From contig NBBA01000001.1 of the NCBI GenBank assembly GCA_002794785.1, positions 2,790,001-2,854,000 of the forward strand: DNA of 64,000 bases, written 5' to 3'. This stretch comes from Coniferiporia sulphurascens. Lineage: Eukaryota > Basidiomycota > Agaricomycetes > Hymenochaetales > Hymenochaetaceae. A program made the position numbers and the translations under genes. Shown piece after piece: positions 34,483 to 45,704 of this stretch; positions within the stretch are counted from its first letter, which is position 1; each line of letters starts with the position of its first letter. The notes under the pieces were generated by a model, which was not told where the DNA came from, made no database searches, and saw only the letters and a program-made list of their open reading frames with translations.

Positions 34483-35943
34483 ATGAATCCATTAATGGGT
34501 GCTCCTCCTGGTACGGCTGAGGCTCCGGTGCGTCATACTCTTGGCTTTACGCCCCCTTAAGTGCTGCCAGAGTCCGGGGCTAACCCGTCCCGTGCAGAGA
34601 AGGGCCCATCTTTACGTCGGAAATCTCAGTCCTCGGGTCACCGAGTATATGCTTACAGAAATATTCGCCGTGGCTGGTCCAGTCCAGCATGTAAAAATCA
34701 TCCCGGATCGCAACTACCAGCATGGTGGTCTCAACTACGGCTTTGTCGAGTACATGGACATGCGCGCAGCAGAGACCGCTCTTCAGACGCTCAACGGTAG
34801 AAAAATTTTCGACACCGAAATTCGTGTCAACTGGGCTTATCAGGGCTCCGCCGCCAAGGAGGATACGTCCAATCACTACCATGTTTTCGTTGGTGACCTC
34901 TCCCCCGAGGTTAATGATGCCGTTCTCGCTAAGGCGTTCTCCGCGTTCGGCACTCTTTCCGACGCCAGAGTCATGTGGGATATGAACTCTGGCAAGTCCC
35001 GCGGTTACGGATTCCTCGCCTTCCGCGATAAAACGGACGCTGAGCAAGCCATTGCAACCATGAATGGTGAATGGCTAGGTTCGCGTGCCATCCGCGTCAA
35101 TTGGGCCAATCAGAAGACTCAGGGCGGGTTGCCTGCGGCACCACGCCCGGCCGGTGCTGGTGGTGCTCCGGCGCCGATTAACTTCCAGGGTGGTCCTCTC
35201 TCATACGAGACCGTTGTACAGCAGACTCCGGCTTACAACACCACGGTTTATGTTGGCAACCTTGTGCCCTATTGCACTCAGGCGGACCTTATTCCGCTCT
35301 TCCAGTCCATAGGTTACTTGTCCGAAATTCGCATGCAGGCCGACCGCGGATTCGCATTTGTCAAGCTTGACACACACGAGAACGCGGCCATGGCAATCGT
35401 TCAGCTCCAGGGTCAGATGGTTCACGGACGGCCCATTAAGTGCAGCTGGGGCAAGGATAGAGCGGATGGCGGAACTGTGCAGCCCACATCTGCTGTAAGT
35501 CCGAACCCAGGCGCGACACCGTACGGCAACGTGGTGAGTACGCTTTGGATTTTTGCCTAGGATAGCATATTTACATTAAGCAGGACATGCAGTCGGCGCC
35601 CTATGGCATGCCCCAAGCAAACACTTATGGCCAGTATGGATTCCCGGGCTACCCAGGCTTTGGAGGTGCTGGTGCTACGGGTGCCGCGCCGGGCATGCCT
35701 TCTCCTGCAAGCGGAGGTGCTGCTGCGGGTGCCGCTGGGGCACCGTCCGTGCCAGGCGCCGATGCTAGCGCCGCTGCGCAGGGCCAGCAGGCCCAATGGG
35801 GTAGCAATCCCAGCCAGTACTATAACTATTGGGGTGGTCCGTGATTGTCGTTTCTTCTTGCTAATTAATTACTAACTCTACATGCAGGCTATTATGGTCA
35901 ACCCACTGCAGCCGGCCAAGCCGATGCTAGCCAGACGTCTTAA
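34483..35943 (+). CDS. PUB1: TIA-1/Pub1-like RNA-binding protein, three RRMs
   Basis: A U-rich/poly(A)-binding protein that, by family, stabilises mRNAs and joins stress granules. Exons 34483-34527, 34598-35533, 35584-35836 and 35888-35943 give 429 aa. The short N-terminus MNPLMGAPPGTAEAP is followed by RRM1 (RNP2 LYVGNL, RNP1 GLNYGFVEY), RRM2 (RNP2 VFVGDL, RNP1 KSRGYGFLAF, then IRVNWANQK) and RRM3 (RNP2 VYVGNL, RNP1 RGFAFVKL, then IKCSWGKD). The tail is rich in Gly, Ala, Pro, Gln and Tyr, a prion-like composition ending YYGQPTAAGQADASQTS. This is the Pub1/TIA-1/Nam8 architecture; a Nam8/Csx1-type paralogue is the main alternative. An 80-nt pyrimidine tract lies downstream. Confidence 0.93.
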
Positions 35944-36572
35944 GCCGAAGTAATTTTCTTGGTTGTAGCCCTGTTCCGACAATTATCTGCTCCAATCACC
36001 TCCAAGCTGTAGTCTCGAGAAGTTAACATTTGCCGTCTTCTTTTCTTTCTTTTCTTTTCTTATCTTCTCTTCTCTTTACTTCTCTTCGCTTCCCTCTTCT
36101 TTCTTTTTCTTTTTATTGTTCTGCGCAGATTGGCTCTCATATCTCTTACATCAGTGTATCGGTGTCAGCCATAAAGTATCCGTTCAGTCTAAATGATCTC
36201 TTGTTGCTCTTCCTATCCTCTCAACTTAAGTATTTCGAGCTTCGCTTTCTCCTCATCTCCTACCCCACTTCCTTTATCGAAATGGATGTTTCAATAAAAG
36301 CAGGTGTAGTTACTGACCTAGGCGCAGTGAATAAGAGTGCTTGACCCTTCTGCAGTAAGGTCCTGCATATTGTATTGAGCGTACTCAAAGTACACCAGAC
36401 CGACGTTTAGGCGACACATTACCCTCATAGATATCCGTAAGTATACGAGCAGCAGGAAAGGATGATTGGATGGATATAAAAGAGTAAATGGGTATCACAA
36501 AACAGAAACGGACAGCGAACGATCGAGGCAACGCGAACTAATTAACTGCGAGATCATTCTCATTTTCGACCT
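35944..36572. other. Convergent 3' region of PUB1 and ATG16
   Basis: About 630 bp between two stop codons on opposite strands. It contains a long pyrimidine tract at 36034-36115 and AT-rich sequence. No gene is seen. Confidence 0.6.
36034..36115 (+). repeat. Pyrimidine (CTTTT/TCTTC) tract downstream of PUB1
   Basis: About 80 nt made almost only of T and C, with repeated CTTTT and TCTTC units, starting roughly 90 nt after the PUB1 stop. It may lie in the PUB1 3' UTR. Confidence 0.75.
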
Positions 36573-37585
36573 TCAACCATTCGGACTCAGATCTGTCGTA
36601 GGATCCATTGGAGACTTCGTCCCATCTTTCGTCTGTCCAGCCTTCCGATCGCCGTTTGCAGGCCCGTTTCCCGACGCCGATGATTGTGATACGGAATTAA
36701 CGTCCGCATAGTCGTCTCCACCCGCAGAACTCGGAGGTGCTGAGGCTCCATCTCGCCAAGTCAGAACGGCCTGGTGCCGCGAACGCATGTCTTCGTAGAA
36801 GTCGTTCGCCTCGTTCATCTTATTCGCCTCTGCTTGCTTCGCGTCAAGCCAGCGCTGAAGGAGTTTCGCGTTGTCTCGCGTCAGTATACCGTTCCGCTCT
36901 TCTATCTGACCAAGTTCGAGCTGCAAAGTGTTGATCTCATCGTGAAGAATCTAATTGACTTTTGATGAGCATCAACCACGATGAGGAGGGAATGTGGCAC
37001 GCACCTGCGCTGTTCGGTCCTTCTCGGACATGAGTTCGTTGTGCTGATCAACTTTTTTGCGCAGTAGGGAGATTTCTTCCCTCGCCTGACGCAAGCTCTC
37101 AGACTCCCCCCTAGCCTGTTCCTCCTTCTCACGAAGGGTCTCGGTCATCGAAAGTAGTCTCTGCGCGTTTTGGCCCTGAGCCTTGTACACCGTTGCCAGC
37201 TCGTCGCGCATTGTTGAGATTTGTTGTTCCAGGGAAGTGACATACGCCACACGGACAGGATTGCTGCGCGTATTGTGAATTTAAAAAAGTATCTATATGC
37301 TTTACTGAACAACGTACTCGTCGGCGCCGGGCACGAAGACTGTCGAGGAGTTCGGGTTGGCACGGACGGTGCCGACAGCCTTGAGAAGCGACGCATTCCG
37401 CTCTTTTAAAAGCTTTGTCTGCTGCGCAAGACGACGGTCTGAAAGGGAAGATGAGGATGTTCGTCGCGTGATTGCAGCGGACGAGAGCACGCACACTGCT
37501 CGATGATGGGCGCAAAAGCGGCATCTCTAGTGTTGCGCTCGACGAGCCGTTGTCTGAGAACCTCTTGCCACGAAGCCTCCGCCAT
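36573..37585 (-). CDS. ATG16: Autophagy protein Atg16
   Basis: Coiled-coil subunit of the Atg12-Atg5-Atg16 complex that directs Atg8 lipidation at the phagophore. The start at 37585 gives MAEASWQEVLRQRLVERNTRD and AAFAPIIEQYRRLAQQTKLL, the N-terminal Atg5-interacting helix. An almost continuous coiled coil follows (VAYVTSLEQQISTMRDELAT, LREKEEQARGESESLRQARE, LQLELGQIEERNGILTRDNA). The family signature LLQRWLDAKQAEANKMNEAN ends the coil. The tail is Ser/Asp-rich and disordered. There are no WD40 repeats, as expected in fungi. Introns are short. The YRRL junction uses a GTGCGT donor, which keeps the frame. It is divergent from YPT7, with 238 bp between starts. Confidence 0.93.
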
Positions 37586-37823
37586 GGCGGTCGATGTGCA
37601 GCTGTCGCAGTAGCTGGGTCGCCGTCGCTGGGCCAGTATTGTCACTGAGGACGTCGGGAAAGGGAGGGGTGTTGGCGAGGGAACTCCGCCGGAATTTGCC
37701 GCGCCATGTTCGGGTACGTCAGCAGCCAGCTGATTGCGGGTCGCAACTGGCTCCAGTCACGGCCTCGTCCCGTCCAACTCTCCTCTCGTCCACCCTCCCT
37801 CCTCGCACATTTATTCTCCAGCA
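37586..37823. promoter_or_regulatory. Shared divergent promoter of ATG16 and YPT7
   Basis: 238 bp between the ATG16 start (minus) and the YPT7 start (plus). It must hold both promoters. The YPT7 side is CT-rich (37770-37820). Confidence 0.6.
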
Positions 37824-38797
<974 letters not shown>

Positions 38798-39086
38798 TTA
38801 TATACCACTATACATTCGTATATATGAACCGTTCCGCTTTTGCGTTCGATTCCTGTGTGTGGATATCTACGTTCCTTGCTACGACACAGCCCTTACGCCT
38901 TTGCATTTCTATGTTCCGCTTGTTTATCATCATGTCTTTAGCCCATTGCTTCCATCCTTTTGTTCATAGCAGGGACGTCTCTAACTTAAATGACATTACA
39001 GACGGCCGTTCTGAAGGAGTATGAAGTGTCATAAGAGTCAGGCGCGCATATCCCATGAGTATCCAATAAGTATAGGAAAGGCAAAT

Positions 39087-40790
39087 CTAAGATTCAGAAA
39101 CCGTGACGCTCCACTCGCTCGGTATGGTCCCGAATTGCCTCCCGACAAGCTCTCTCCAGATAACGCGCGAGACGGGTCCCATTCCGTCCGGTCCGGTCGG
39201 GACAAGCACGTCCTCACCGAGGTATCCTATCCTGTCGACGGGGGAGATGACGGCAGCGGTTCCTGACCCGAAGAGCTCGACGAGGGTGCCTGCGCTCGAG
39301 GCGGCCTTGACCTCAGACATTGTGACAGGTCGCTCGCTTACGATGAGCTCCGACGAGAGATCGGAGAGTTTGTTCGTGCCCGAGGCGTGCTCGCGCGCAA
39401 GAGCGAGGACGGAGTCGCGCGTGATTCCGGGAAGGATCATGCCATCCAGCGGTGGAGTGACCAACTCCAGTGCTGCGAAGCGGTCAGTCACAGATTATAC
39501 ACGGGAACAATAGTTTTGTTAGCTACCTCCATTGTCCTTTTTGAAGACGATAAACATGTTCATAGTGCCGACCTGGGGAATTTATTAAGAGGAGTTCTAA
39601 CCAAAGCGGGAAGTAGGTTCACCTCCGTCAGATAGTGCTCCGGTCCATAGAGCCACAGGTTCTGTGCGTAGCCTTTCTCGGCTGCTGCTTTTTGCGGGAC
39701 GACCCCCGGTGCGTAGTTGGCACCAAGTTTGTAGCCGCCAGTGCCTTGGACGCAGGTCAAATCACTGTAAAGTCTATGTACGTTTCGACTTACCTCCGGG
39801 TGATGCACGACTGAACTCCGTCGTACCGTACAAAGCAACGGGCTTGAAGCCTTGTGGGTAGTAGGGACCAACGGGACTGCAGATGACAAACAGGAGAGCT
39901 TCGTTCGGTGGGCCGACGCCGATTGCCTTTTGCGTTCCAACTGGACGAAAAGTATTCAATAACCGTATTCACACCAAAGCGGGGGAACTCACTGAGTGTA
40001 GGCCGGATGTACAGGCTGTGACCTGCCACCTGGGGAATCCAATGCTTGTCAATGCGGACGAGCTCTTTAATGAGTTCTAGTAATGCATCGCCATTGAAAG
40101 TCTGATGAAAGTCAAGAAAAGTCGGGGATCGTCAACTTCGATAATACATACGGGGAGGGCTATCCGCTTGGCGCTGGTCATCATGCGCTTCATGTTCATG
40201 TCCGGTCTGAAGAGCGAGACCTTTCCATTCTCGTCTCTGTACGCCTTCATGCCCTCGAAAAGGGTCTGCGCATAATGCAACACGGTACAGCTGGGCTCGA
40301 GGCTTAAAGGGCCGTCTGCACATGTGGTAAGTCAGCTACCGGGGACAAAAAAAAAGGGCAGCCAGCTCACAGGGTAGAATCTGCGGCGCATCCCAGCCTT
40401 TGGAAGCTGACCAGGGGATTGTCAGCATATGGTCTGTCTTGTGTTGGAATAAATGGTTGCGTAAACGGAAGCAAGCTCATTAAAACCCACAAAGACCTGG
40501 CCAAAGACCAAACTGGAGGTAGGAGGTGTCGGGCGGGGGTTGGAATTCCTGACGATCTGAAGTCGATTCGGCTACGTCGGATGCGCGGTTGTGAGACTGC
40601 AAGAAAGAGTGTGTATGTATGAAAAGCGGACCTCTATGTCAGGAAGAGAGGTGAATTCGCCGGTCATCGGGTCGCGGGTGACGGAGGGGCTGCGCAGGAC
40701 GGCAGAGAGGGAGAGGAACTGGCGGCGTACAGGCAATGACGAGGGGAGGCATGGCGCCCGACGCGCGAGGCGGAGGGCGGGGAGAGACAT
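39087..40790 (-). CDS. BAT1: Branched-chain amino acid aminotransferase (mitochondrial BCAT)
   Basis: A PLP enzyme transferring the amino group between Leu, Ile or Val and 2-oxoglutarate. The start at 40790 gives MSLPALRLARRAPCLPSSLP, Arg-rich with no acidic residue, consistent with mitochondrial import. Next come VLHYAQTLFEGMKAYRDENG, SLFRPDMNMKRMMTSAKRIA, LVRIDKHWIP, LYIRPTLIGTQKAIGVGPP, the PLP lysine in YKLGANYAPGV, and LWLYGPEHYLTEVGTMNMF. Near the end are TPPLDGMILPGITRDSVLAL, ELFGSGTAAVISPVDRIGYL and PVSRVIWRELVGRQFG. This is a fold-type IV aminotransferase of about 390 residues. Introns are 45-70 bp. Which of the yeast pair Bat1/Bat2 it replaces cannot be decided; the targeting-like start favours the mitochondrial form. 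Confidence 0.93.
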
Positions 40791-41164
40791 GGTTTACAAC
40801 AGGTTGAACTCGAGATCGAGTCAATTTCAAGGCGAGTGCAAGCTGGGGCTCGGAGCTAGGCGTCCGATCACGTGTGTGCCGGGTTGATAAAGGCTTTAGA
40901 GTCGGATTAGACGTTGTTCGTCTGCCGCCTTTCTATACCGTTGCTTCCGGATGTGCGTCCGGATAGAAGGGATCTTGCTCGTAATAAAATACAAAATATC
41001 GAATATTAAATTGAGGAGCAGACTCAGATGCTTATCCAACGAGCGTATGACTAATGCAGAGGAGGGTGGTCACTGATGAGCTCATCGGCCGTGCGATGGT
41101 TTCACTGGCCACTACTATTTCTCTCCGCCATCCCATCTACCACTGCAGGCTCGATACATTAACG
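40791..41164. promoter_or_regulatory. Shared divergent promoter of BCAT and 6PGL
   Basis: 374 bp between divergent starts. An in-frame ATG at 41054 would extend 6PGL by 37 residues, and I treat that stretch as leader. No other gene is seen. Confidence 0.5.
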
Positions 41165-42010
41165 ATGCCCTTCGGTCCTCCATCTGAGCCCGTTCTTTAC
41201 TCGTTCCCCTCTTCTTCCGAGCTCACCGCCTCGCTCGCCCACTTTATCGTCAAAGCGCAGAAAGATGCCGTAGAGAAGAAGGGCAAATTCACACTTGCTA
41301 TCTCCGGCGGTTCTCTGCCCAAACAGCTCAACGCGCTTGTCGGAAACCCAGATGTAAAATGGGATCTATGGTACCGTCTCTTCTTTCTCCCGGTTTGCTC
41401 GCTCTCAGACTGACTATATGCGTATCCACTCTCTACTAGGCACGTCTTCTACGCAGACGAGCGCGCCGTCCCCCTCGACGACGACTACTCGAATCACAAT
41501 CTCTGCACTACCGAGCTCTTCTCCAAAGTCCCCATCCCGCACGCCAACATCCACCCGATCGACCCGGAGCAGCTTGACGACCTGAACGAGCTCGCAGATG
41601 ACTACGAGCAGGCACTCATCCGCGAGTTCGCAATGAAGGACTCTGCGCGCTACCCCGTCTTCGACCTCATCCTCCTCGGCATGGGTCCCGACGGCCACAC
41701 CGCCTCCCTCTTCCCCGGCCACGCCCTGCTCACCGAGGAGGATCGCTGGGTCGCCTGGATCGACGACTCGCCTAAACCTCCCGCACGTCGTATCACCCTC
41801 ACGTATCTCGTTATCAACCACGCCGCACGTGTCGTATTCGTCGTTGCCGGCGCCGAAAAGGCGGACGTGCTACATACCGTGCTCGATAACCCGCAAGAGG
41901 GCCTTCCCAGTTCCCGAGTGCGCCCCGCCGCACCGGGCCACCTTTACTGGTTTGTAGACGACGAGGCGAGCGCAAAGGTGGAGTTCAAGCGATCCGAGTT
42001 CAAGCTCTGA
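41165..42010 (+). CDS. 6-phosphogluconolactonase
   Basis: Hydrolyses 6-phosphoglucono-lactone to 6-phosphogluconate in the oxidative pentose phosphate pathway (Sol/NagB-like family). Exons 41165-41370 and 41440-42010 give 258 aa, typical of the family. Motifs are KFTLAISGGSLPKQLNAL (phosphate loop), HVFYADERAVPLDDDYSNHN and the catalytic-region signature LLGMGPDGHTASLFPGHAL, followed by RRITLTYLVINHAARVVFVV and a C-terminal YWFVDDEA. The start MPFGPPSEPVLYSF fits family N-termini better than the upstream in-frame ATG at 41054. The next enzyme of the pathway, 6PGDH, lies at the left edge of the window. Confidence 0.94.
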
Positions 42011-42307
42011 TAACGGATTTGTGACCGAATGCGCTATTCTATTATCCCCCACCCCCTTATTTCCATGTTGTCCACGCGTCGTATATGTTGTATTGCAGTA
42101 GTGGGATTGTTATTACATGCTCGGTTCGTACTTGCCAAGAAAAAAATGGAACATCTAGAGTAGCCAGATGGTGTCATACGGCCAAAGAGGGTCCCCATGG
42201 AGCAGCAAACAAACAGTCTGCTTCCGACAGCAATAAGATAAAAAATAAAAGATATACCCTGGAGCGTAAATGCGGTTCACATGAAAGAAGACACGAGAAG
42301 CGCAGGG

Positions 42308-43618
42308 CTACGAGCTGCCTCCGTTGCTTTCTATAGGCGCAGACCAGTCTGGTTTCTCGGGCAACGGCCGCTCTAGACTCACCGCGGCATTCAGCGCGCT
42401 GCTTCCAGAGTCCGATGCTAATAACGTGGCCGGCCGAGACGCTGAGTTGAAGAACATTGACGGTACGCGGGGGACTGGGGGCGGCTGGCCCGCGTCGATC
42501 GAAGACGACGAAGGGGGCATCGTCGCGGATGCTGTTACGTTTCCCGATGACGAAGAGTGTGACAATCTGGACGACCTCGGTCTAGGAGCTAAGGGTGTTT
42601 TAGCCTTGGCGAACCTTCCGAAGGACAGGCGGGACAATTCGTCATACATACCTGAACCAAGACGCCCCTCGGAATCGACCGACCGGCTGTGTCTCATCCT
42701 TTCCTGGTGGCCAGGCCGGCTGACGGGCTGACTCGTGGACTCCCGGCCGACGCGTATCCAGAGATCGCACGTGCTCTGCCTGCTGCTGCTGCTGCTGCTG
42801 CTGCCAGCCACTCCGCCCATCTCGGACGCGTTGTCGGACATGTACAGCTGGGACCGCGGCGCGAGCGGGGTCGGGAGCACGATCTCGACCCTGCTGTGCG
42901 GTCTATGCGGCGCGCCGCGGATGGTCGACAGCGAGCGCGTGCTGCGCATACTCCTGGTCGTCATCGACGTGTGCTGGGACGACACCGAGGCTGCCACGGA
43001 CGAACGGCACGATGCGGACCTGGATGCTGGTGATAGCCTTCGTGTCGCCGAGGGGGGGACGGACGGGCTGGCAGGCTGGGACGCGCCCGGGTCATCCGGC
43101 AGCGGGACAGTCGGGAGGGTCGTCATACTTTGGTGGCGCTGGGGCGGGAGCGAACCGATGTCGGATCCCTCGGAGGAGGAGACGACAGATATACGTGTCG
43201 AAGAGCGGGCGCTGTTAGTACCGGAAGAAGCTAGGAAGAAAGGCTGCGGGGGCACGAGCTGTGCGTCGTGCGGGCTGGGGGGCTGGGTGGGAGACGTCTC
43301 CTCTGTGGAGACGCTGTATTGTCTGGACACGCTCTTCCCGAGCAAGTCCTTTTGTGACATTGCGGGATAGACACCGAGGGATGGCATGAAGAAGTTGAGA
43401 TTGCTTTGGCCGTGCGGGAGGGCCGGATTCCACGACGAGTCGCGTTGCATGGTAAGTGGGCGGGCAGGCGGGAGTGGGAGGGGCTTGAGGACGCGGCGAC
43501 GGTGTATGGAGAGGCCGACACGGACGAGGACAAAGACGAAAATGAAACCGCCGACAGCCGAGCAGACGATGATGACCGGAAGAGAGGGCGTGCTGGAGGA
43601 CGAGTCTGAGGAGGACAT
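42308..43618 (-). CDS. Ser-rich single-pass membrane protein, hypothetical
   Basis: The ATG at 43618 gives MSSSDSSSSTPS, a short Ser-rich extracytosolic segment. One strong TM follows (LPVIIVCSAVGGFIFVFVLV), then RVGLSIHRRRVLKPL as a positive stop-transfer. About 390 Ser/Pro-rich, disordered cytosolic residues complete the protein. These include polySer encoded by a TGC/GCA triplet run and basic-Ser patches (SRSARSSTRISVVSSSEGS type) that look phosphorylatable. The frame stays open upstream to 43954, but the extension (GC-rich, Arg/Ser) overlaps the neighbouring PXA gene and is not accepted. Similar single-TM Ser-rich proteins are common and uncharacterised in Agaricomycetes. A sensor or cell-wall role is possible but not shown. 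It is a single exon of 436 aa. Confidence 0.65.
   Translation of the reverse strand: MSSSDSSSSTPSLPVIIVCSAVGGFIFVFVLVRVGLSIHRRRVLKPLPLPPARPLTMQRDSSWNPALPHGQSNLNFFMPSLGVYPAMSQKDLLGKSVSRQYSVSTEETSPTQPPSPHDAQLVPPQPFFLASSGTNSARSSTRISVVSSSEGSDIGSLPPQRHQSMTTLPTVPLPDDPGASQPASPSVPPSATRRLSPASRSASCRSSVAASVSSQHTSMTTRSMRSTRSLSTIRGAPHRPHSRVEIVLPTPLAPRSQLYMSDNASEMGGVAGSSSSSSSRQSTCDLWIRVGRESTSQPVSRPGHQERMRHSRSVDSEGRLGSGMYDELSRLSFGRFAKAKTPLAPRPRSSRLSHSSSSGNVTASATMPPSSSSIDAGQPPPVPRVPSMFFNSASRPATLLASDSGSSALNAAVSLERPLPEKPDWSAPIESNGGSS
42781..42804. repeat. (TGC)8 trinucleotide repeat
   Basis: Eight perfect TGC triplets. On the minus strand they encode a Ser run (seven Ser before RQS) in the single-pass membrane protein. 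Such runs often vary in length between strains. Confidence 0.9.
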
Positions 43619-43833
43619 TGCGAGGGAGTGTGGGGGGAAAAGAGAGTGGGCGTCGGCGCCGAGCACGACGAGGGAAAAAACGAAAGTAATAGAAAGAGGT
43701 GGGCAGACTGACGGCGGAGGCAGCAGCGCAGAAGATATATTTATGATTGATATCATCAATCCGGCAACCAGCCACGCGTGGGAAACTTGTGCACTGAGGG
43801 AGGCGCGTCGTGCCTCGCGGCTCGACGCCGACG

Positions 43834-45322
43834 ATGTCGAGCGTGCACACGAGGCCGTCGACCAAGGCGTCGAGCGTGGTGCTCTACCGACGTCTACTCT
43901 TCCCCAGCCTCCCTTCGAGCGCGTCTCCGCCGCCACTCCTGCGGGATGGGTCACCCGAGCTGAATACGGAGCTATACGACTTTATCGCGCTCGCGCTGCG
44001 CGCACACATTACGCCATGGTGGTCCAAGGTCACGCGGTACGACCGCGAGTTGATCCCGCAGGTCGCAGTCGTACTAGGGTCTGTCGTCCGCGAGGTGGAG
44101 ACGCGGCTGCGGGCGGCGGACATGGCACAGCTCGTATTGTGTACGATCCCGACACTGGTCGGGCAACACTACGTAGACTACCGGGCGGCGTCTGCAAAAG
44201 TGGGAACAGGATATGCAAGCGGAGGAGCAGCGACGGTGGGACAGCTGTTCCACCAGTACCAGGGGCATATGGGGATCGACGCGGACGGGCAGATCGACGG
44301 GACATATATCCGGCACACGGTGGACCTCATACTGCAGGCATGTCTACCCAGCGAAGACCGGGAGTCTGAAGCGGAGCGCGCGATCATCCGAGAGGTTGTG
44401 GCAAAGGTTGTGGTTAAGGACGTTATCCCACTGGTGTGCCAGCCGTGGTTCATTCACAAGGTGCTACTTGAACAACTGCGGACGTGGACGGAGAAGGCGG
44501 GCGGAGAGGCGGTGGGGGCGGCGAGGGCGGAAGGGACGCTGCACAGTGGAGTTGTGTTTGTGCTGTCTGCGGTGCAGTATCTGTCGGGACTGTGCCTAAC
44601 ACTGATCCACTGGTACAAACAAGTGGTGCACACGGTCAAGGTGGTCAACGCCCGGCCTCGGCCTGGACCTGGGCCACAGGGGTTCGCGGCGAGTCTATTG
44701 CACTGTGCGTCCGAGGTGCTGGACACACGCCAGCGGGCGGCGGCGAGCGCGGCGTTTGATCTAGCCGGATCGGTGCTGTCCTTCCTTGACGGGTTCACTG
44801 ACAGACTCCTCCTCTATCTCCTCGAGCGGCACGTGCTCACCGAGGAGCGTGTTCTGCGCACAGTCAAGACGTCTAAACAGCTTCTCTACCCCAACGGATA
44901 TCCGGGCCCGCCATCCGTTGTCCCGTCCCCCGAGGAACAGGCTCTCCTCAGCCTCCGTCTCGTCAGCGAGATAGAAGCTCGCTCCCCCTGTAAGGCCCTG
45001 TTCGCACACACGCCCGCTGAAACTAACCCTCGTAACAGCGGTCATCTCTTCCCTCCTGCTCGGCGCGGGTCCCACCGTCGAAGCAGTCCTCGAGCCCGTC
45101 TCCGCCTCGTACGCCTGCAACGCCCATCTCCTCCTCTTTATCCTCGATGCCATAGTCGCCGCCCTCTTTCCTGAATTATGCGCCGGCTTTTCCACCGCCG
45201 TCGGCGACCGGAACGGAAGCCCGAGCGGGGAAGAAGACGACTCGGCCGACTCGACCGACTCGGCAACGCGCGCCGGCCCTGTGGGGACCCCCGAGACGCA
45301 GGACGCGTGCTACGAGCGGTGA
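43834..45322 (+). CDS. PXA domain-containing protein
   Basis: Predicted 479 aa from exons 43834-44989 and 45039-45322. The PXA (PX-associated) domain covers roughly residues 35-240: ELNTELYDFIALALRAHITP, WWSKVTRYDRELIPQVAVVL, QLVLCTIPTLVGQHYVDYRA, YIRHTVDLILQACLP and IIREVVAKVVVKDVIPLVCQ. Hydrophobic helices follow (SGVVFVLSAVQYLSGLCLTL; LLLYLLERHVLTEERVLRTV; AHLLLFILDAIVAALF) before an acidic Ser/Asp tail ending DACYER. No PX, RGS or nexin-C domain is seen, so this is a fungal PXA-only protein rather than an Snx13/Mdm1 homologue. PXA proteins act at endosome/ER membranes and contact sites; the role here is inferred. The first ATG is at 43834; a GTG upstream was not used. Confidence 0.8.
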
Positions 45323-45704
45323 ATCATCACCCGAAGCTACTTCGCTAAACGTCAGAGACGCTGGAATGCTGGTTGCGTCATCGAGAAGCGCCCCCGGTGA
45401 CTGGCCAGACGGGTCATGCGCCCGGCATCTGCCGTCGACACACGCGGTCCTGTGGGAGACGCGCCCCGACAGAGGGGCTCACCCTCGTCATCGCTCGCGT
45501 CAGATGACTCGACCGTGTCTTCTTGTTCTCGATCGATGACGACACTCTCTCTGCGATAACGACCGGCCGGGGCTCGATTCCATACTATGTAATAAGGTAG
45601 AAGCGAAAAACAAACGAGTAGTACAGAGCAAGAACCGGTCGTACAAAATATAATATTACTCTGTCCAATTCACAGCGTGTCCGTCCGTTCGGCCCGTGCC
45701 GCAC
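45323..45704. other. Convergent 3' region
   Basis: 382 bp between the PXA-gene stop and the bZIP stop. No gene is seen. AT-rich sequence at 45580-45670 probably carries the polyadenylation sites. Confidence 0.55.

Noticed and set aside
41054..41164. Upstream in-frame ATG of 6-phosphogluconolactonase
   Set aside because: It adds 37 residues not expected in the family. The ATG at 41165 gives a normal-length enzyme.
43619..43954. N-terminal extension of the Ser-rich membrane protein to 43954
   Set aside because: The extension would overlap the PXA coding exon, and the ATG at 43618 is followed at once by a Ser-rich segment and the TM, a complete topology.
43386..44369. 327-codon plus-strand open frame
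   Set aside because: It overlaps the 5' part of the PXA gene in another frame and the start of the divergent membrane gene. It is GC-rich, with Arg/Gly/Ala content typical of a shadow frame.
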